From Bryopsis sp. KO-2023 (lineage: Eukaryota > Chlorophyta > Ulvophyceae > Bryopsidales > Bryopsidaceae), in assembly GCA_030272585.1 (NCBI GenBank), contig BSYQ01000004.1, positions 4,650,001 through 4,714,000 of the forward strand: a DNA stretch of 64,000 nucleotides. Reading direction: 5' to 3'. Below the pieces are notes generated by a model. That model searched no databases. It had not been told where the DNA came from and saw only the letters and a list, made by a program, of their open reading frames with translations. Positions within the stretch are counted from its first letter, which is position 1. Each line of letters begins with the position of its first letter. Both the position numbers and the translations under genes were made by a program. This document shows, in pieces, positions 39,228-50,792 of the stretch.

Positions 39228-41809
39228 GGGAAAAAAAATCCACCGACCCCCCACCCACTTGTTCTTTTTTAATTTCGACATGGAGGATATGAGGGGAAAA
39301 AAACACGCACACGCACGAAAAAGAGGCATATGCCGACAAATATCGATTTCACATGGAAAGATTTACTTACGCATATATCTATGTATTCAGTGTCTCTCCC
39401 ATAAATCATCCCGTATTTTTTTGTTAGCTATATTTTTGGTTTTATTTGAAAAAGACTAAAAGGAGGAAAAGGAGGGGGGGGGGGGAGTGCAAAAGTGAGA
39501 TTTGTTCGACAAAAAAAGAAAAAAAAATCATAGGTACATAGGTACATAGGTACAAAAAAAAGATCTCTGTGTGCATCTTTGATATGTTTTTTTTTTTTTG
39601 GGTGTGGGAGAGGGTGTTTATAGTTTTAGACACTGCGAAAAGAAAAAAAAAAAAAGGATTAAAAAAAACAAAACATAAAAAAACGAAACAAAAGAACGAG
39701 AGAAAATGAAAAGGGTCTCAGGAGGATTTTTTTTTTTGCATTGTATATATCTGATATAGGTAATCGTTGGGATTCAGAAAAAATATATATATATATTTAT
39801 GCATGCATGCATGCATGGGATGAAATCTGGTGAGATGAGCAAAAAGATATGTATGATCTCATCAAAGTTGGGAAGTGATATGATGTTTTTTTTTTGGGGG
39901 GGGGGGAGGAGGAATTTCTTTGTGATGTTGTTCTCGGTTGGAATGAAAACAGAGGGAAGGGGGGGAGGGGTATTCACACACATGCATGTAAAAAGAGCAA
40001 GGGAGGGAAAAGAAACTGAACCTGAGAATCTTTTTCGATCGAGATGATCTGTGTCGGGGTTTGCATTCTGCTTTAAAAGGGGCAAAAGGGGGATGATTTT
40101 GTTTCACTTTTTTTATACATCTGTTTTGTTTTTGTTGGGTTTTTTTGGGGGATGATGGTGAAATTGCTTTTCGTTCTGTGAAAGTTTGCCTACACTTTCA
40201 ATTTATGTGTGTGTTTTTCTTTAATCTGAAAAATGTTCGATTTTCCTTGGAAGGGGGGAAAAGTTAAAATGAAAAAAGAAAAAAAACACGGAAAAAAAAG
40301 GAGAGAATCAAAAAAGAAGGGAGGGAGGAAGGAAGGAAGGAATTATGAAAGGAAAAAAAAAAAAAAACTAAACTAAACTAGTGGTGGGGATAGCATTAGC
40401 ATTTTTGGAAATGCATCTTGGAATAATAGGGGTATATTTGATTTTGATTTCTTTTTTTCTTTCTTGAAACAGAAAAGAGACGAAAAGAAAAAGAAAAAGA
40501 GACAGAAGAAAGGATGAACATTTTATTTATTTTGCTGCTATGCATAAAGCACACACTGAAAGGGGGATTTGAAAAAAGCGACGTTTTCTCATCCCGCTCT
40601 GCTTTTTTTATAAATATACTGGTGATTTCTTTTGTTCCAACTGACCTCTTTCAGCAAGTGTGATGCTTGGGGGTGTATTTAAAGGGTTTTCTGGGGAAGA
40701 CTTGTCTGTCTTATCGAACTGGGGCATACTATATATATATATATGTAAGGATGTATGATTTTGTGTGGTTTACACAAATCACAGAAACAAGTCGCAGCGA
40801 TATTGCCAGCTCACCCCCTCCTTGTACAGAACTGTTTCAAGTCTACCAACTTGCATCCTTTCATCTAGAAAAAAAGCCCACTCGATATAATTTCAGTTCA
40901 ATGAACTTGTCAGTCATATTGCACAGTATCACAACTTGCAACTGCGCTCAGGAGTCATCTTTCCCTGCTCGAAAAGATCGAAAACACGCAGAAGTATTTG
41001 GAAATTAATTGCCAATTTTTTTATGGCAGCTGAATACCATCAACTAAAACAGCCCCACCACACTGTACAGTCATCAAAACACACGAAATGAATTTTCTTG
41101 TGAATTAGGAAATGTAGAATGTTTACAAATACGCTTGCTTCAGAAATGAGATCCCATCTCATTATCGCTTGGGGTTAGGCTTCCCCAACTGGACTGTTCC
41201 ACTTCTATTGAACGTCTCATTCAAAAAAAAATAAAAATCACCAGCATTGAGCAAGCTAACTTGGCAATCAAATTAGAAAAAAAAAGAACAAAAAACTCAA
41301 TAACAGTGAATGCAACATCGGTTAAAATTCCCCCCACCGACGTAACAAACCCAATCGGCTATGATTGCCCTCCCTCCCTCCTTCACAGATGGATGAATTT
41401 TTTTTTCGACGGGTTCCCCCTTCAAATCCTACCCTACGCAAATCCGAATTCGTTTTTGCTCACACTCCATTTTGTCCCAACACTCGAGCCATCGACCGCC
41501 TCCGGTTGTTTTCCTATTTCTAAATTCATGACAGAAAAAAACTAAGGGAAAAAAAAAAGAAAAAGAGATACGAGTATAAAGAATATGGAATCCATCCATG
41601 CAAAGATATCCCCCAACCCATCACCAAAAGTTGAAAAATCCAAAAAAAAAAAAAGAAAAGGGGAAAAAAATAATCAAAGACAGATGTATACAAGTATACC
41701 CCATATCACATTTCCCAATCATCAGCGCTCTTCCGTTTTTTCTTTTTTTTCTTTTTTTCTTTCTTCGTTTCTTTTTCCTCTTCCAAATTCTCTCCCTTTG
41801 ATTCTTTTT
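39228..41809. other. intergenic between two convergent genes
   Basis: 3' flanks of the ABCG gene (+) and the sterol desaturase gene (-). Long homopolymers, GATA-like and ATGC microsatellites (39796-39815), and a (TA)n tract near 40733-40744. No gene or RNA supported. Confidence 0.5.
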
Positions 41810-42943
41810 TCAAATCATTTTTGTTTTTTCTTTCTTTAGCTTTGCTTCGTACTCCTCCGGGGTAATCAACGTTCCGAAAATCCAATCCATGAAAATAAAA
41901 TAATGCCCGTAATTATCCTTGTAGGTGGTGTGGTGGATGGTGTGGTAGCCCGCCCCCATGATGGGCTCCACCCCAGCATCCACGCAATCGTGGATATTAG
42001 TCGTCCATATCCCCGTCACGAACATCAACACCAGATGAGTCAAAAAATGCATGGGCACCACAAACAAAGCCAAAGAATATGGCAGCCCTTGCAAACACCC
42101 ATCCAGAGAATTGAACGCCAGTCCAGCAAAAGGGGACAGCGTGTGCTCCTTGTTATAGATGTGGTGCGTCACATGCAAGTATTTATAACCCCAACCCCAA
42201 TGCAAGCTCCTGTGACTCCAGTACACCCCGAATTCCACCACAGCCATGTAGACAAAGAACAGCCCCATGTATTTCACCAAGCCGATGTCGTCCACCCTGG
42301 GGTAAGCCAGAGTGTATCCCTTTTCCACCACATATTCGGTGACTGTGGGGAGCAGAGCGTAGCCGGGCATCGCCAGCATCGTCACCTTGACTTGCTCAGC
42401 CATGTCCCTGATTGTGGGGACGTTTCCGTCTTTGAAATACTTTTTCCCGAAGCAGAAATACACGTAGTACGCCCAGAGCGCGCCCACCACGGCGTACACC
42501 ACCACTCCGAAAATCCAGTTCCGGAACCACGCGATGAAGAAGTCCGGCAGGGCGTTTCTCACCGCAACAGGGAGCATCCACGACGCCAATCCGTTGATGA
42601 ACTTGGCGTCGTTGGCGAACACCTCCAGTTTGTTCTGGGTGGTTTCGCGTTTCGATAGAACGGAGAGCGCATTGGACGCCCACGTGGACAAGCCACCAGG
42701 TTTTCCGGTGGAGAGTTTGTGCAGGAAGGAGTCCACGACATCCGCTCCGACGTCTTTGGCGTCCGCGCGGGGAAATGAAACCGCGCCTAAATACGCGATA
42801 AGAACGAAAGCAGCAGTGAGGAGGATCGTCGCGAGCCTTAGCCCCTTCATCGAAACGAGCATATGGCTGACCGCAGCATGGACGCTGGAAGTCGTTGCTG
42901 GAGGATTTGAAGCGGGCTGCTCTAATGTATGACATTGGGACAT
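41810..42943 (-). CDS. sterol C-5 desaturase-like fatty acid hydroxylase
   Basis: Di-iron membrane enzyme of the ER that puts the C5(6) double bond into sterols (ERG3/SC5D/STE1 group). A single exon encodes 377 residues from ATG at 42943. TTATTACAG immediately before this ATG looks like a splice acceptor, so a 5' leader intron is likely. The three histidine clusters are present: HRSLH (about 244-248), HVTHH (257-261) and HTIHH (334-338), with GYKYLHVTHH...PFAGLAFNSLDG typical of C-5 desaturases. Hydrophobic spans: LATILLTAAFVLIAYLGAV near the N-terminus, NWIFGVVVYAVVGALWAYY, YMGLFFVYMAVVEFGVYW and a span before GIWTTNIHD. The first 120 residues are longer than usual. The C-terminus KLKKEKTK is a possible dilysine-type ER signal. 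Another member of the hydroxylase superfamily remains possible. Confidence 0.88.
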   Translation of the reverse strand: MSQCHTLEQPASNPPATTSSVHAAVSHMLVSMKGLRLATILLTAAFVLIAYLGAVSFPRADAKDVGADVVDSFLHKLSTGKPGGLSTWASNALSVLSKRETTQNKLEVFANDAKFINGLASWMLPVAVRNALPDFFIAWFRNWIFGVVVYAVVGALWAYYVYFCFGKKYFKDGNVPTIRDMAEQVKVTMLAMPGYALLPTVTEYVVEKGYTLAYPRVDDIGLVKYMGLFFVYMAVVEFGVYWSHRSLHWGWGYKYLHVTHHIYNKEHTLSPFAGLAFNSLDGCLQGLPYSLALFVVPMHFLTHLVLMFVTGIWTTNIHDCVDAGVEPIMGAGYHTIHHTTYKDNYGHYFIFMDWIFGTLITPEEYEAKLKKEKTKMI

Positions 42944-44639
42944 CTGTAATAACACAGTAGCAATAAATATCGCAATAATGTGAAGGTGAATTCACATTTT
43001 TTCACAGCAAAAAAAAAAAAGTACGACCCCTGTTCCAACCAAAGTCCCTTCAAATACCACAAGCCAGAGTCCTAACTGCACAAACTGCCCAGCAAGTACC
43101 CAACTGAATTAGTCTTTTCCACACAAGCTTTATACACTCTCTGAAATTATTGGGTGGTGGACATGAGGGGTAATGAATGAACGAACGGATCAATCAATAA
43201 CTGCAGCCCACAGCAAAAGAGATGCTGCAATAGATACAACAAGAAAGAAAAAAAGCGGTCCGTCATGAGGCATAATCTGGTGAAAAACGAGGGCAAAAAT
43301 TTTGGTTTTTGCACAACTGATCCAGGGGTTTTGTCCCATCCTCAGTAGAGCAGTTTCATTTTCTAGGTTTGAAGTACAACGCACGGCATGCTAATATCAA
43401 TCAATCAATGATTCCATGTTGCCTGGGGAGCAAACAAACAAACAAACATCATTTACATTGTGTAGGAGATGCCGCTCTCCTATTACAACGAATATATAAT
43501 GATCCAATCTATTCCCATAGAATCAATTGTCTAATCTGAATTGCCTTTCGTAAATAAAAAGCCACCCGATAAATGTTTTGTTGATTAAAAAACCCTTTGA
43601 TATTTCGAAAAACAAACAAATCCGAAATGATCTTCTTAAACCATTATATAACGGGCAAATAAAAATAAAATGCGATTCATCTTCAATCGAACCACAATAA
43701 GGACAATATGGCCTGGGGAGCCACTCCGCTCCTATCGCAAAGAATCACCTCATCAAAGATAAACTGGATCCATAAGCTCTTCTCACTAATTAAAAAAGGG
43801 CCAATTCACCAGTTTATTTACCAGTTTTTTGCACGAGGTTCCAACATTCAGATCTGCAAGAAACAACATACTAATATTTGACATCTGGAAATCTTAATGT
43901 ATTATAATATGAAATTTTGATGCCAATGTGATGTACTTAAGCAGTCTGGGTTGAAGGATCCCAGTCACCGTCAGATGTTTGTTTGGTGCACGAAAGGAGG
44001 ATGGGAGAAGGTCCGGGGATGAATGGCGTTGAGGTCAGAACGCAGCTTTCCGTCTGTATTTATCACCATAAAAAATTTGTGGGCGTTACTGTCACCCCAC
44101 AGCATTTTCTGGTGCGACACGAACAAAAGGTGGAGCAAAAGGAGATTTCCTGTTGACAGCATGAGTTTTGCCTTACAATAAATTTTTGCCCACACTTTTT
44201 CGTGTTCCCCCCACCCTACACACCAGAACCCAGTTACCTGTTTTCAAAGCAAAAGAAAATAGAATCACCACTGTCAAGACCCAGAAAAAAGAATCATCAC
44301 CAATTAATCACCATCAAGACCTTACACAGGTCCACCACAACTGTGTAGAGATACAAAAAAGGAATAAATAAAACAAAATCTTCACAAATGCGAATAAAAA
44401 AGCATGATCTCCACAAAATTGAGGTGCCGTCAAGCTACCCTGACCCGCACAGATCCGGGTGCTGTGTTCTTTTTGACAAGCCCTGCTTTTCTACCGAATA
44501 TTTGCACCCCCATTTCTCCTCTTCAATCCACTCGGAGTTCGGCAATTTCCACACTAGGTCGCCACAGCTTCCTCTTTTCGTTTCGCTTTAACCCTCGATA
44601 TTTCCAGGTGGAGCGGCAGCAAGATCCCTAGAGTAAGGC
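42944..44639. other. intergenic with a dispersed repeat
   Basis: No gene supported. About 43420-43720 carries CAAACAAACAAACATCATTTA and ACATTGTGTAGGAGA followed by A/T-rich sequence. Close matches occur at 57035-57115, and a weaker one inside the TIR element near 47270-47350. Confidence 0.5.
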
Positions 44640-47600
44640 TCACCACTCGTTTCCACCCCCCCTTTCCCTCGAAGACCCACTAGAGCTCATCTTTACCAGC
44701 TCCTGCAGGGCCTCCTCCATCGACATCTTTTCCACCTTCGCTCTGAGTTCTTTAGACCCCACCTGTCCTGTTTTACTGTTTTCTGGATACATCAACTTCA
44801 TGAAACTCGGCTTCCACTCTGAATCCTCCTGCACATGCTTCGCTTGCCACCGGGAGGGTTTCAATCGGGCCGAGTTCTCCACCAGCATTTTCCTCAGCAG
44901 TTCGACCTCCTCCTCCCCCACAAAAATCACATGTTCGCCGTTTCTTCCGAATTCGTTTATCACCGATCTGAAATGGCTAGCAAACCGTTCTTCATCGAAC
45001 CTCCCAGCTTTCACTCGAGCTAGCACATCGGCATAATAATCCACGTAAGAAACCAAGATTGCCGGTTCCCCATCCTCCATGCGTTTGATGGAGCCCATGA
45101 GCAGCAGCGCCATGGTGGGTTCATCGCCAGCCTCGGCTTGCTCCAGGCTGTTGTACAAAAGGTATATCCGCTTGCCTTTTTGAAGCAGCATCCCGAACAG
45201 AATCTGTATGGTGTTTCGGAGGTCATAGAACGGGTCCCCTGAAAATGCAGAGCTGCCTTCAGACAATTTGAACATGATCTCCTGGACGCTGAACATCGTT
45301 CCCATTTTCACTCCCAATTCACGCTCATCCTCATATTCAGGCAGACCCTCGATGTCGATCAGCTCCAGAGCTCCAGCAGCTGCTGGGAAAATGGAAGACT
45401 TTGGGAAAACGCACTCGATCACCCGTTTGGATCGCCGCCTTTTGAATTTTGCATCGCGTGGCATCACCGGTGTTGGAAAATCAATTTTCAGGCTTTGGCC
45501 TGATTCTGATCGAAATCCCAGCTCCATCGACAAAGAAGGGTCCCCCGAATCTTCTTCATCAAACTTTGTGAAAAATTTTGAGCCTTGCATGGATAGGTCA
45601 TAGGACACACGGGCAACAAATCGATCGCCATACTCCTTGAAAGAAGCGATCCTCACGCCAGATTTGTCAGCATCAGCAACCCTTTTGGGGTCGACCCCCT
45701 CGTTTGCCAGATGCACAGGTGGGTCGAATGCCACCTCCTCCATCGACTTCAAGCTTGCGTAGTAGTGCACGGTCACCATGAGAGGTCTGTCCAGATTGAT
45801 CAGCACCACTTCCCATTCGGAAGGCTCCAACCCATGGTCCTCCGGCAGGAGAAAACGCACATCGGTGTCCCCATCCACCGAGGCATTGTCGATCACATGC
45901 ACCAGCGACATGTCCGGGGATTTCCTGGCTTCCAGATCGACGGCCAGGGCGTTGTTTATCAGCTCACTGTTGGTGGGTTTTTCCCACAAAGATCGATGCA
46001 CCAGACCCACCCGAAGGATAGGGATGCTTTTCACCATCGCAGCCAGCATCCGATCTCGATCAAGTTGCCCCCTCACTTCCACCAATCCTCCCCGACTGGG
46101 GTCCATCAACCTCGCCACCTTCTCTGCCTCCAACCCGAACGATGCACAGTACTTTACACACCATTCAGTGAAGCTGCCGATGGGCAGCCTCCCAGAAGTG
46201 TCCATGACACACCTGGAGTCCATGTTTTTCAGCAGCAGAGCCAACGTGGTGGGGGTGGACAGTCTCAAGCCGCATTTCTCGCGGGATTCCTTGGCCAGAG
46301 GAAGGAGGCAGCATGTTCTCACGATCCTTGCGAGTTGAACTCCGACGGCGCACGGCTCTGGTTGCTGCGGGATTTTCTTGCCCGACTGGATGGATCGCTC
46401 GATCAACTTATCGTCGACGTGGATCGGTTCTGAAAGGGGCGGCACGGGTTGCCAGTCCAGACGACGCTCTTGGTGGCCCGTCCCACTGAAGAGCGTGGTA
46501 TTCGGGGCTGTGCCCGTTTCCAGGTCGGTCGTCAACCTCAGCCCCAGAATCGTCGGCGCGAATTTGGAGTTGAAGGAGAGAGCCTTGTCCACGTAGTCCC
46601 TCAAGTTTTGGGTGAAGAAAACCCACGTTAATGTGGACGCACAGAGTCTCGACCCGACCTTGTTCGTCAGCCTGGGGCGGGCACACACGAGCAGGTTCAG
46701 CAGCCCGACGTGGTCGGCGAGGTTCGAGGTGTCGATCAGGTCGAACGAGCGTGTGACGTCCCCACACAAGCAAAACTCCAACGCGTCCGAACAGTGCAGC
46801 GATACCTCGACGGTTGGAGATTCGAGTCGCGTCCGCGCCTGCAGAGCGACGATCCATTCTTGCAATCTGCGCTGGCAAGCTTTCACCAGTCCTCATCGCA
46901 AAAAATTCGCTCACTTGCAACCCACTTGCAACCCACTTGTCGCTGTCACTTGCATGCAAATAATACAGCAAATGGCCACTTGCGGGCAAGTGGATTGCAA
47001 GTGACACGGCCACTTGCAGAGTCATTTGCGTGCAAGTGGTTGGTAACGCCCACAAGCACTTGCTGTATCACTTGCATGCAAGTGGCTCTCACTTGTTGTA
47101 TCACTTGCGTGCAAGTGGGTGCTCACTTGCTGTATCACTTGCGTGCAAGCGGGTACTCACTTGCCGGCCCGCTTGCTCGCAAGTGAGAAATCTGTGTAGG
47201 ATGAATCACCCAATTATTTTCTCAATCGAACTATTACAACATCATGCTAAGACAAATGGATTCAATCAACTACATTAACAAACATCCACACCCATCCATT
47301 ACAATCTCATTGAGAGACAAATGCATCTATCGCATACAATCGAATATCAAATCCCCAGGCTGCCAGGAGTCGAACCCAGCCCTGTGCCACATGCCTCTTC
47401 TATATGTTTCTTCCTCTTTCCCACAAACCATCCATTTATAGGAGTATAACTCCCTCTCCCCCTTTTACCAAAATCTGCCTTTCAAAATCATGAAAGATCG
47501 GATAATTCTTCAAAATCGATCAGCACGAATCCAGTTTACCACAATCCTTCCCGACCAACCCCAAAGCTGCAGTTGTTGGGACAAGGTTGGGGTCGTTTTT

Positions 47601-49835
47601 CCACAGAAACCGGCTCCAATCTGCAGCCCTCGCAGTTGTTGAATTTCCCTGCTGAACTGAGACCCATCACCTGATCACCTGAGGCTGTTCATCTACGAAA
47701 GCTCCTGCTGGCGGCAGAATTCATTTTCCAGCGCTGGTTGCTGTTGCTCGGACAGTACAGACATTGGTGTCGCCAATGTTTGTACACCTCTCCAGGATCG
47801 TCCATTTATTGTACATGGCTTTTTGTTTTTTTAGAAAGTTTTTCTGTTTCAGGCATCGAACATGCTGTGCTTCATGGCAGCATTCTTGAAAATCATTCAG
47901 AATGTGGATTCTGGGACATCCTCAGCCCGGCACACATCCCACCCTTTGCAACCTCCTTTTCCTCTTCATCTTTCCCCTGGAAAACTTTTGAGTAACACTC
48001 ATTTTACTGTTAAAAAGCACCTCACACCAGAATGCATTCTGGCGTCGCTGCCATATGGCATTCCCGAAACGTCATCCCCAGGCTTACTTGTAGGGAGCTG
48101 TCCCGTGGGCGTGGGCGACATGGGGCATGCCTGGAGTCTGCTTTTGTGTACGTGGGGTCTTTTTCTCCCGCACCTACACTTTCAATTGCACACCACAAGT
48201 ATCTCTGAGTACAAGGTAGCTAAACACTTCGTTCCTTTTTTCCGTTGGCGCCTTGAACGAACACCTTGCGTGCTTTTCGCGAGTCCAAACGCCTTGGTCG
48301 ACTTGTCGTATGTTGATCGTCCCAAGTCCCAAGCACCAACAGCAACTCTCTGCGGATCTCAAAATCGTGAACACCCCCACTCTGTGTAGATTTCCTTGTA
48401 CCACGATCAGTCCACTTGTCGACAAGTGGGTGTGCAAGTGGCTCCACTTGTCGGCAAGTGGGTGTGCAAATGATTCCACTTGCCGGCATGTGGACCTGCA
48501 AGTGTTGCACTTGCCGGCATGTGGGTCTGCAAGTGTTGCGCTTGCATGCAAGTGGGTCTGCAAGTGTTGCGCTTGCATGCAAGTGGGGCTGCAAGTGTTG
48601 CGCTTGCATGCAAGTGGGGCTGCAAGTGTTGCGCTTGCATGCAAGTGGGGCTGCAAATGACCCACTTGCAAGCAAGCGGGTGTGCAAGTGGTGTGCTTGC
48701 GTGCAAGTGGGGCTGCAAGTGACTCACTTGTCTGCAAGTGGAAAACAAGTGACACTTGAAACCTCACTTGCACGCAAGCACACAGAATTTTTTGCGATGC
48801 TCCGGCTTCCTGGAGATTTCTGTCGGTGACGATGTGTCGATACGCAGGGAACGGGCTCGAGCCGTAGTGATTCCGCCACCGCCGCGACTCTGGGTGCAAA
48901 AGCGTCACGTTGGGAAGAAAGTTTTCCTCATCCCCAGGGTCGTCCCTGGCGACAGAGCCCGTCTCCACATACTCACTGCACTCCTCCTTCCCTCGATCCC
49001 GCAACTCCTCGTGACGAACGTTCATGAGTGACGGGTCTATGAGCCTCGGAACCAATAGTTCGAATTCTTCTTGTGTGTTATCGGGTAGGCCTTCATTTAT
49101 AGACACCAGCATGCTCTTCTTGCGCAGCTCCTGGACGTCGTCCACATCAGGCAGCGATGTACCGTCGACAAGCCAAGACCGGCACACCCCTTCGACGGCC
49201 TCCCAGTCCCTCCCAGCGATTTTCAGCCAGGGCTTGCCTTCCCCGTCGCCGTCTAAAACCTCCTGTACGATTCTCCTCAGTCGCGAAAAATGCTTTTCGG
49301 GCAAGCGGAGATTGTACCACACGCCCCAGAGAAAGTCGACGTCGCCGACGTCCGTCGCGTCGATTTGATCCGCTATCGTCAGCAATAGGAAGTCGCGAGC
49401 GATGGTGCTGGAGTTGAAATCGTTCAAAGCGAACGCCAGCTTCTTCCCTGCTGACTTGGACTGGCGGCAGCTTTCCAAAACGTTTCTCACGTCCCCGCAT
49501 CCCAGCAACAGCGCGGAAGACGCTGCGGGGTCCAACCCTTCGAACAAGTTCCTCGCCGGAGTGTTGCCGACTGGGTACCAAAAGAGATGGTCCCCGTAAA
49601 GGATCTTCTTGGAGGGATTCCAAAACCACGCCAGAGACGGCGGCAGTGCACTCGTCGTTTCCTGGGGAGAGACGGAAGCGTTCGATGCTCGCGCACGGAG
49701 GCTTGACCGCCGTTGTCCACGGGTGCGCATTGCACGTCGGCATTTTTTCACGGGGCGAGGGCAATGGAGAAGTTGCCCGGCGTCACCTAGCACCCCTCGA
49801 GGTTTCGCCAATAAGCTACTCGCCAGAAAGCCCAT
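44640..49835 (-). CDS. DUF4470-domain protein, coding exon interrupted by a 1.9-kb insertion
   Basis: The first part (49835 to 48800) has a basic Ser/Arg/Ala-rich leader of about 60 residues, then WFWNPSKKILYGDHLFWYPV, GNTPARNLFEGLD and LLLGCGDVRNVL, which resemble the DUF4470 start. FALNDFNSSTIARDFLLLTI and SSPFPAYRHIVTDRNL follow. The second part (46894 to 44640, TGA) resumes at LVKACQRRLQEWIVALQARTRL and SLHCSDALEFC, then IDTSNLADHVGLLNLLVCARPRL, the expected continuation, and about 600 further residues with no other domain recognised. DUF4470 has no known reaction and often follows a MYND finger; none is seen here. Between the halves lies a terminal-inverted-repeat element. Removing it with one CTC target copy leaves the frame open (…EAG-GLVKAC…), so the intact protein would be about 1,095 residues. 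Unspliced, the first half would run on into the insert and stop at 48174. Confidence 0.72.
46911..47190. repeat. left subterminal repeat array of the TIR element
   Basis: About 20 copies of CACTTGC or its complement, many fused into the palindrome CTTGCATGCAAG or CTTGCGTGCAAG, often spaced by GTATCA or CTGTATCA. Confidence 0.85.
48410..48780. repeat. right subterminal repeat array of the TIR element
   Basis: Tandem units of about 31 bp built on CGCTTGCATGCAAGTGGGGC plus TGCAAGTGTTG, with four near-identical copies at about 48530-48655 and diverged copies on both sides (CTTGTCGACAAG, CTTGCCGGCATG). Confidence 0.88.
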
Positions 49836-50238
49836 CCTTCAAGTGAGCGCTCTTCTTGTTATTGTTACAAGGGAAGAGGAGCAACCTTTGTGGAAAGCTG
49901 GTGGGGCCAGCTGACAGGCAAGCGTACCACACGAATCGTGTTCAACACGAATCGACCAGTCAGACGAGCAAACTCCGGCTGGGGAGGGTGCCAGAAAATG
50001 CACCTCGAACGGTGGTGAGAAAAGTGGGTTTTCTCCTTTTCCATTTCCACAGGTCATTCAGGACATGTAACCATTGAACGCCACACAAAATGAATGAGCT
50101 CAGCTCAAGGCTTGGACGGGTCGAAGACGCATCAAACTACTGACTGACCATACGAAGCGCCGCCAGACCTTCACGCTGGAGTCCTTCTCCTCTTCCCAAA
50201 TGGCTGGGGGAACTTCCCCCACTTGAAGTGGGTGGTGG
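49836..50238. other. 5' flank of DUF4470 gene and start of the dispersed repeat
   Basis: No gene supported. From about 50185 it matches the dispersed repeat seen whole at 25540-25800. It contains a palindromic stretch GGGGGAACTTCCCCC at 50207-50221. Confidence 0.45.
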
Positions 50239-50488
50239 TGTAGAAAAGGAGGGTTATTTGGGGATTGGAAAAGGGATTGTGTGGGAAGAATGATGGAAGT
50301 GACTGTGTGTTGAGGGGATGTACTGCGAAGGGCAGGACAATGCGGTACAAACGGATATGAATATATATTGATGTTGCGGGGAAGGATATTCAGCTCTGTA
50401 AGTCCTCTTGAGGCTTCAGCCTTGGTGTTAAGAGTGTGTTGTACCCCGGCCTCGGCCAAACAATCGTTGTTTATTTGTTATTTCTATA
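50239..50488. mobile_element. solo-LTR-like insertion, 250 bp
   Basis: Begins TGTAGAAA and ends TTTCTATA, flanked by GGTGG on both sides (50234-50238, 50489-50493). The related uninterrupted repeat at 25570 reads AAGTGGGTGGTGGATCGCC with one GGTGG and no insert, so a 250-bp insertion with a 5-bp target duplication is directly visible. It has no coding capacity. A solo LTR fits best; the ends are also weakly inverted, so a MITE is possible. Confidence 0.62.
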
Positions 50489-50508
50489 GGTGGATCGCCA
50501 CCAACCTC

Positions 50509-50792
50509 TGTGGTGAAAAAAGAGAGTTGGGAATAGATGAGTGACGAAAATGAGACGAATTGGGACGCGAGGGTGTTTGCGGCTGAGCGGCCGAGTTGTG
50601 GTGATGGGAGAAAACTTGTGGTTGATCTGTGTTGTGAAGTTGTGGCTGTGGATTCGGGAAGAGAAACAGGAACGATATTTAGAGGGACTGTTTTGTTGTA
50701 AAGACGCCTTATTTGTTCTAAGTTCACGGAGTGACTTGTTTTGCGACAGTCTTGTTTTATCTCACAACAGTTTAAAGAAACTTTGTTCAACA
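50509..50792 (+). repeat. 5' LTR
   Basis: 284 bp, TGTGGTGAAA...TTCAACA, with TG...CA ends. Identical by eye to the 3' LTR. The A of the gag ATG is its last base. Confidence 0.95.

Larger units (their letters stand above)
46895..48799. mobile_element. non-autonomous DNA transposon-like element with TIRs
   Basis: The + strand begins ATCGCAAAAAATTC and ends GAATTTTTTGCGATG: 14-bp perfect inverted repeats. It is flanked by CTC on both sides (46892-46894 and 48800-48802), a probable 3-bp target duplication; a 15-bp repeat with a 2-bp duplication fits equally well. Length is 1,905 bp. Both ends carry subterminal arrays of CACTTGC/GCAAGTG words. The interior has no recognisable transposase; its longest frame (47862-48389, +) resembles nothing. 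Subterminal arrays and a 3-bp duplication recall CACTA-type elements, but the ends are not CACTA/G, so the superfamily is open. Confidence 0.78.

Noticed and set aside
41903..42658. 251-codon plus-strand open frame
   Set aside because: Antisense shadow of the sterol desaturase: His-rich translation of its reverse strand, no family resemblance.
45711..46433. 240-codon plus-strand open frame
   Set aside because: Antisense to the DUF4470 exon, which has clear domain similarity on the other strand.
47350..47400. tRNA gene suggested by GGGTTCGACTCC (minus strand)
   Set aside because: No A box at the right distance and no acceptor or anticodon stem can be formed.
47862..48389. 175-codon plus-strand frame inside the TIR element as a transposase
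   Set aside because: No catalytic motif or known transposase feature, and it runs into the subterminal array.
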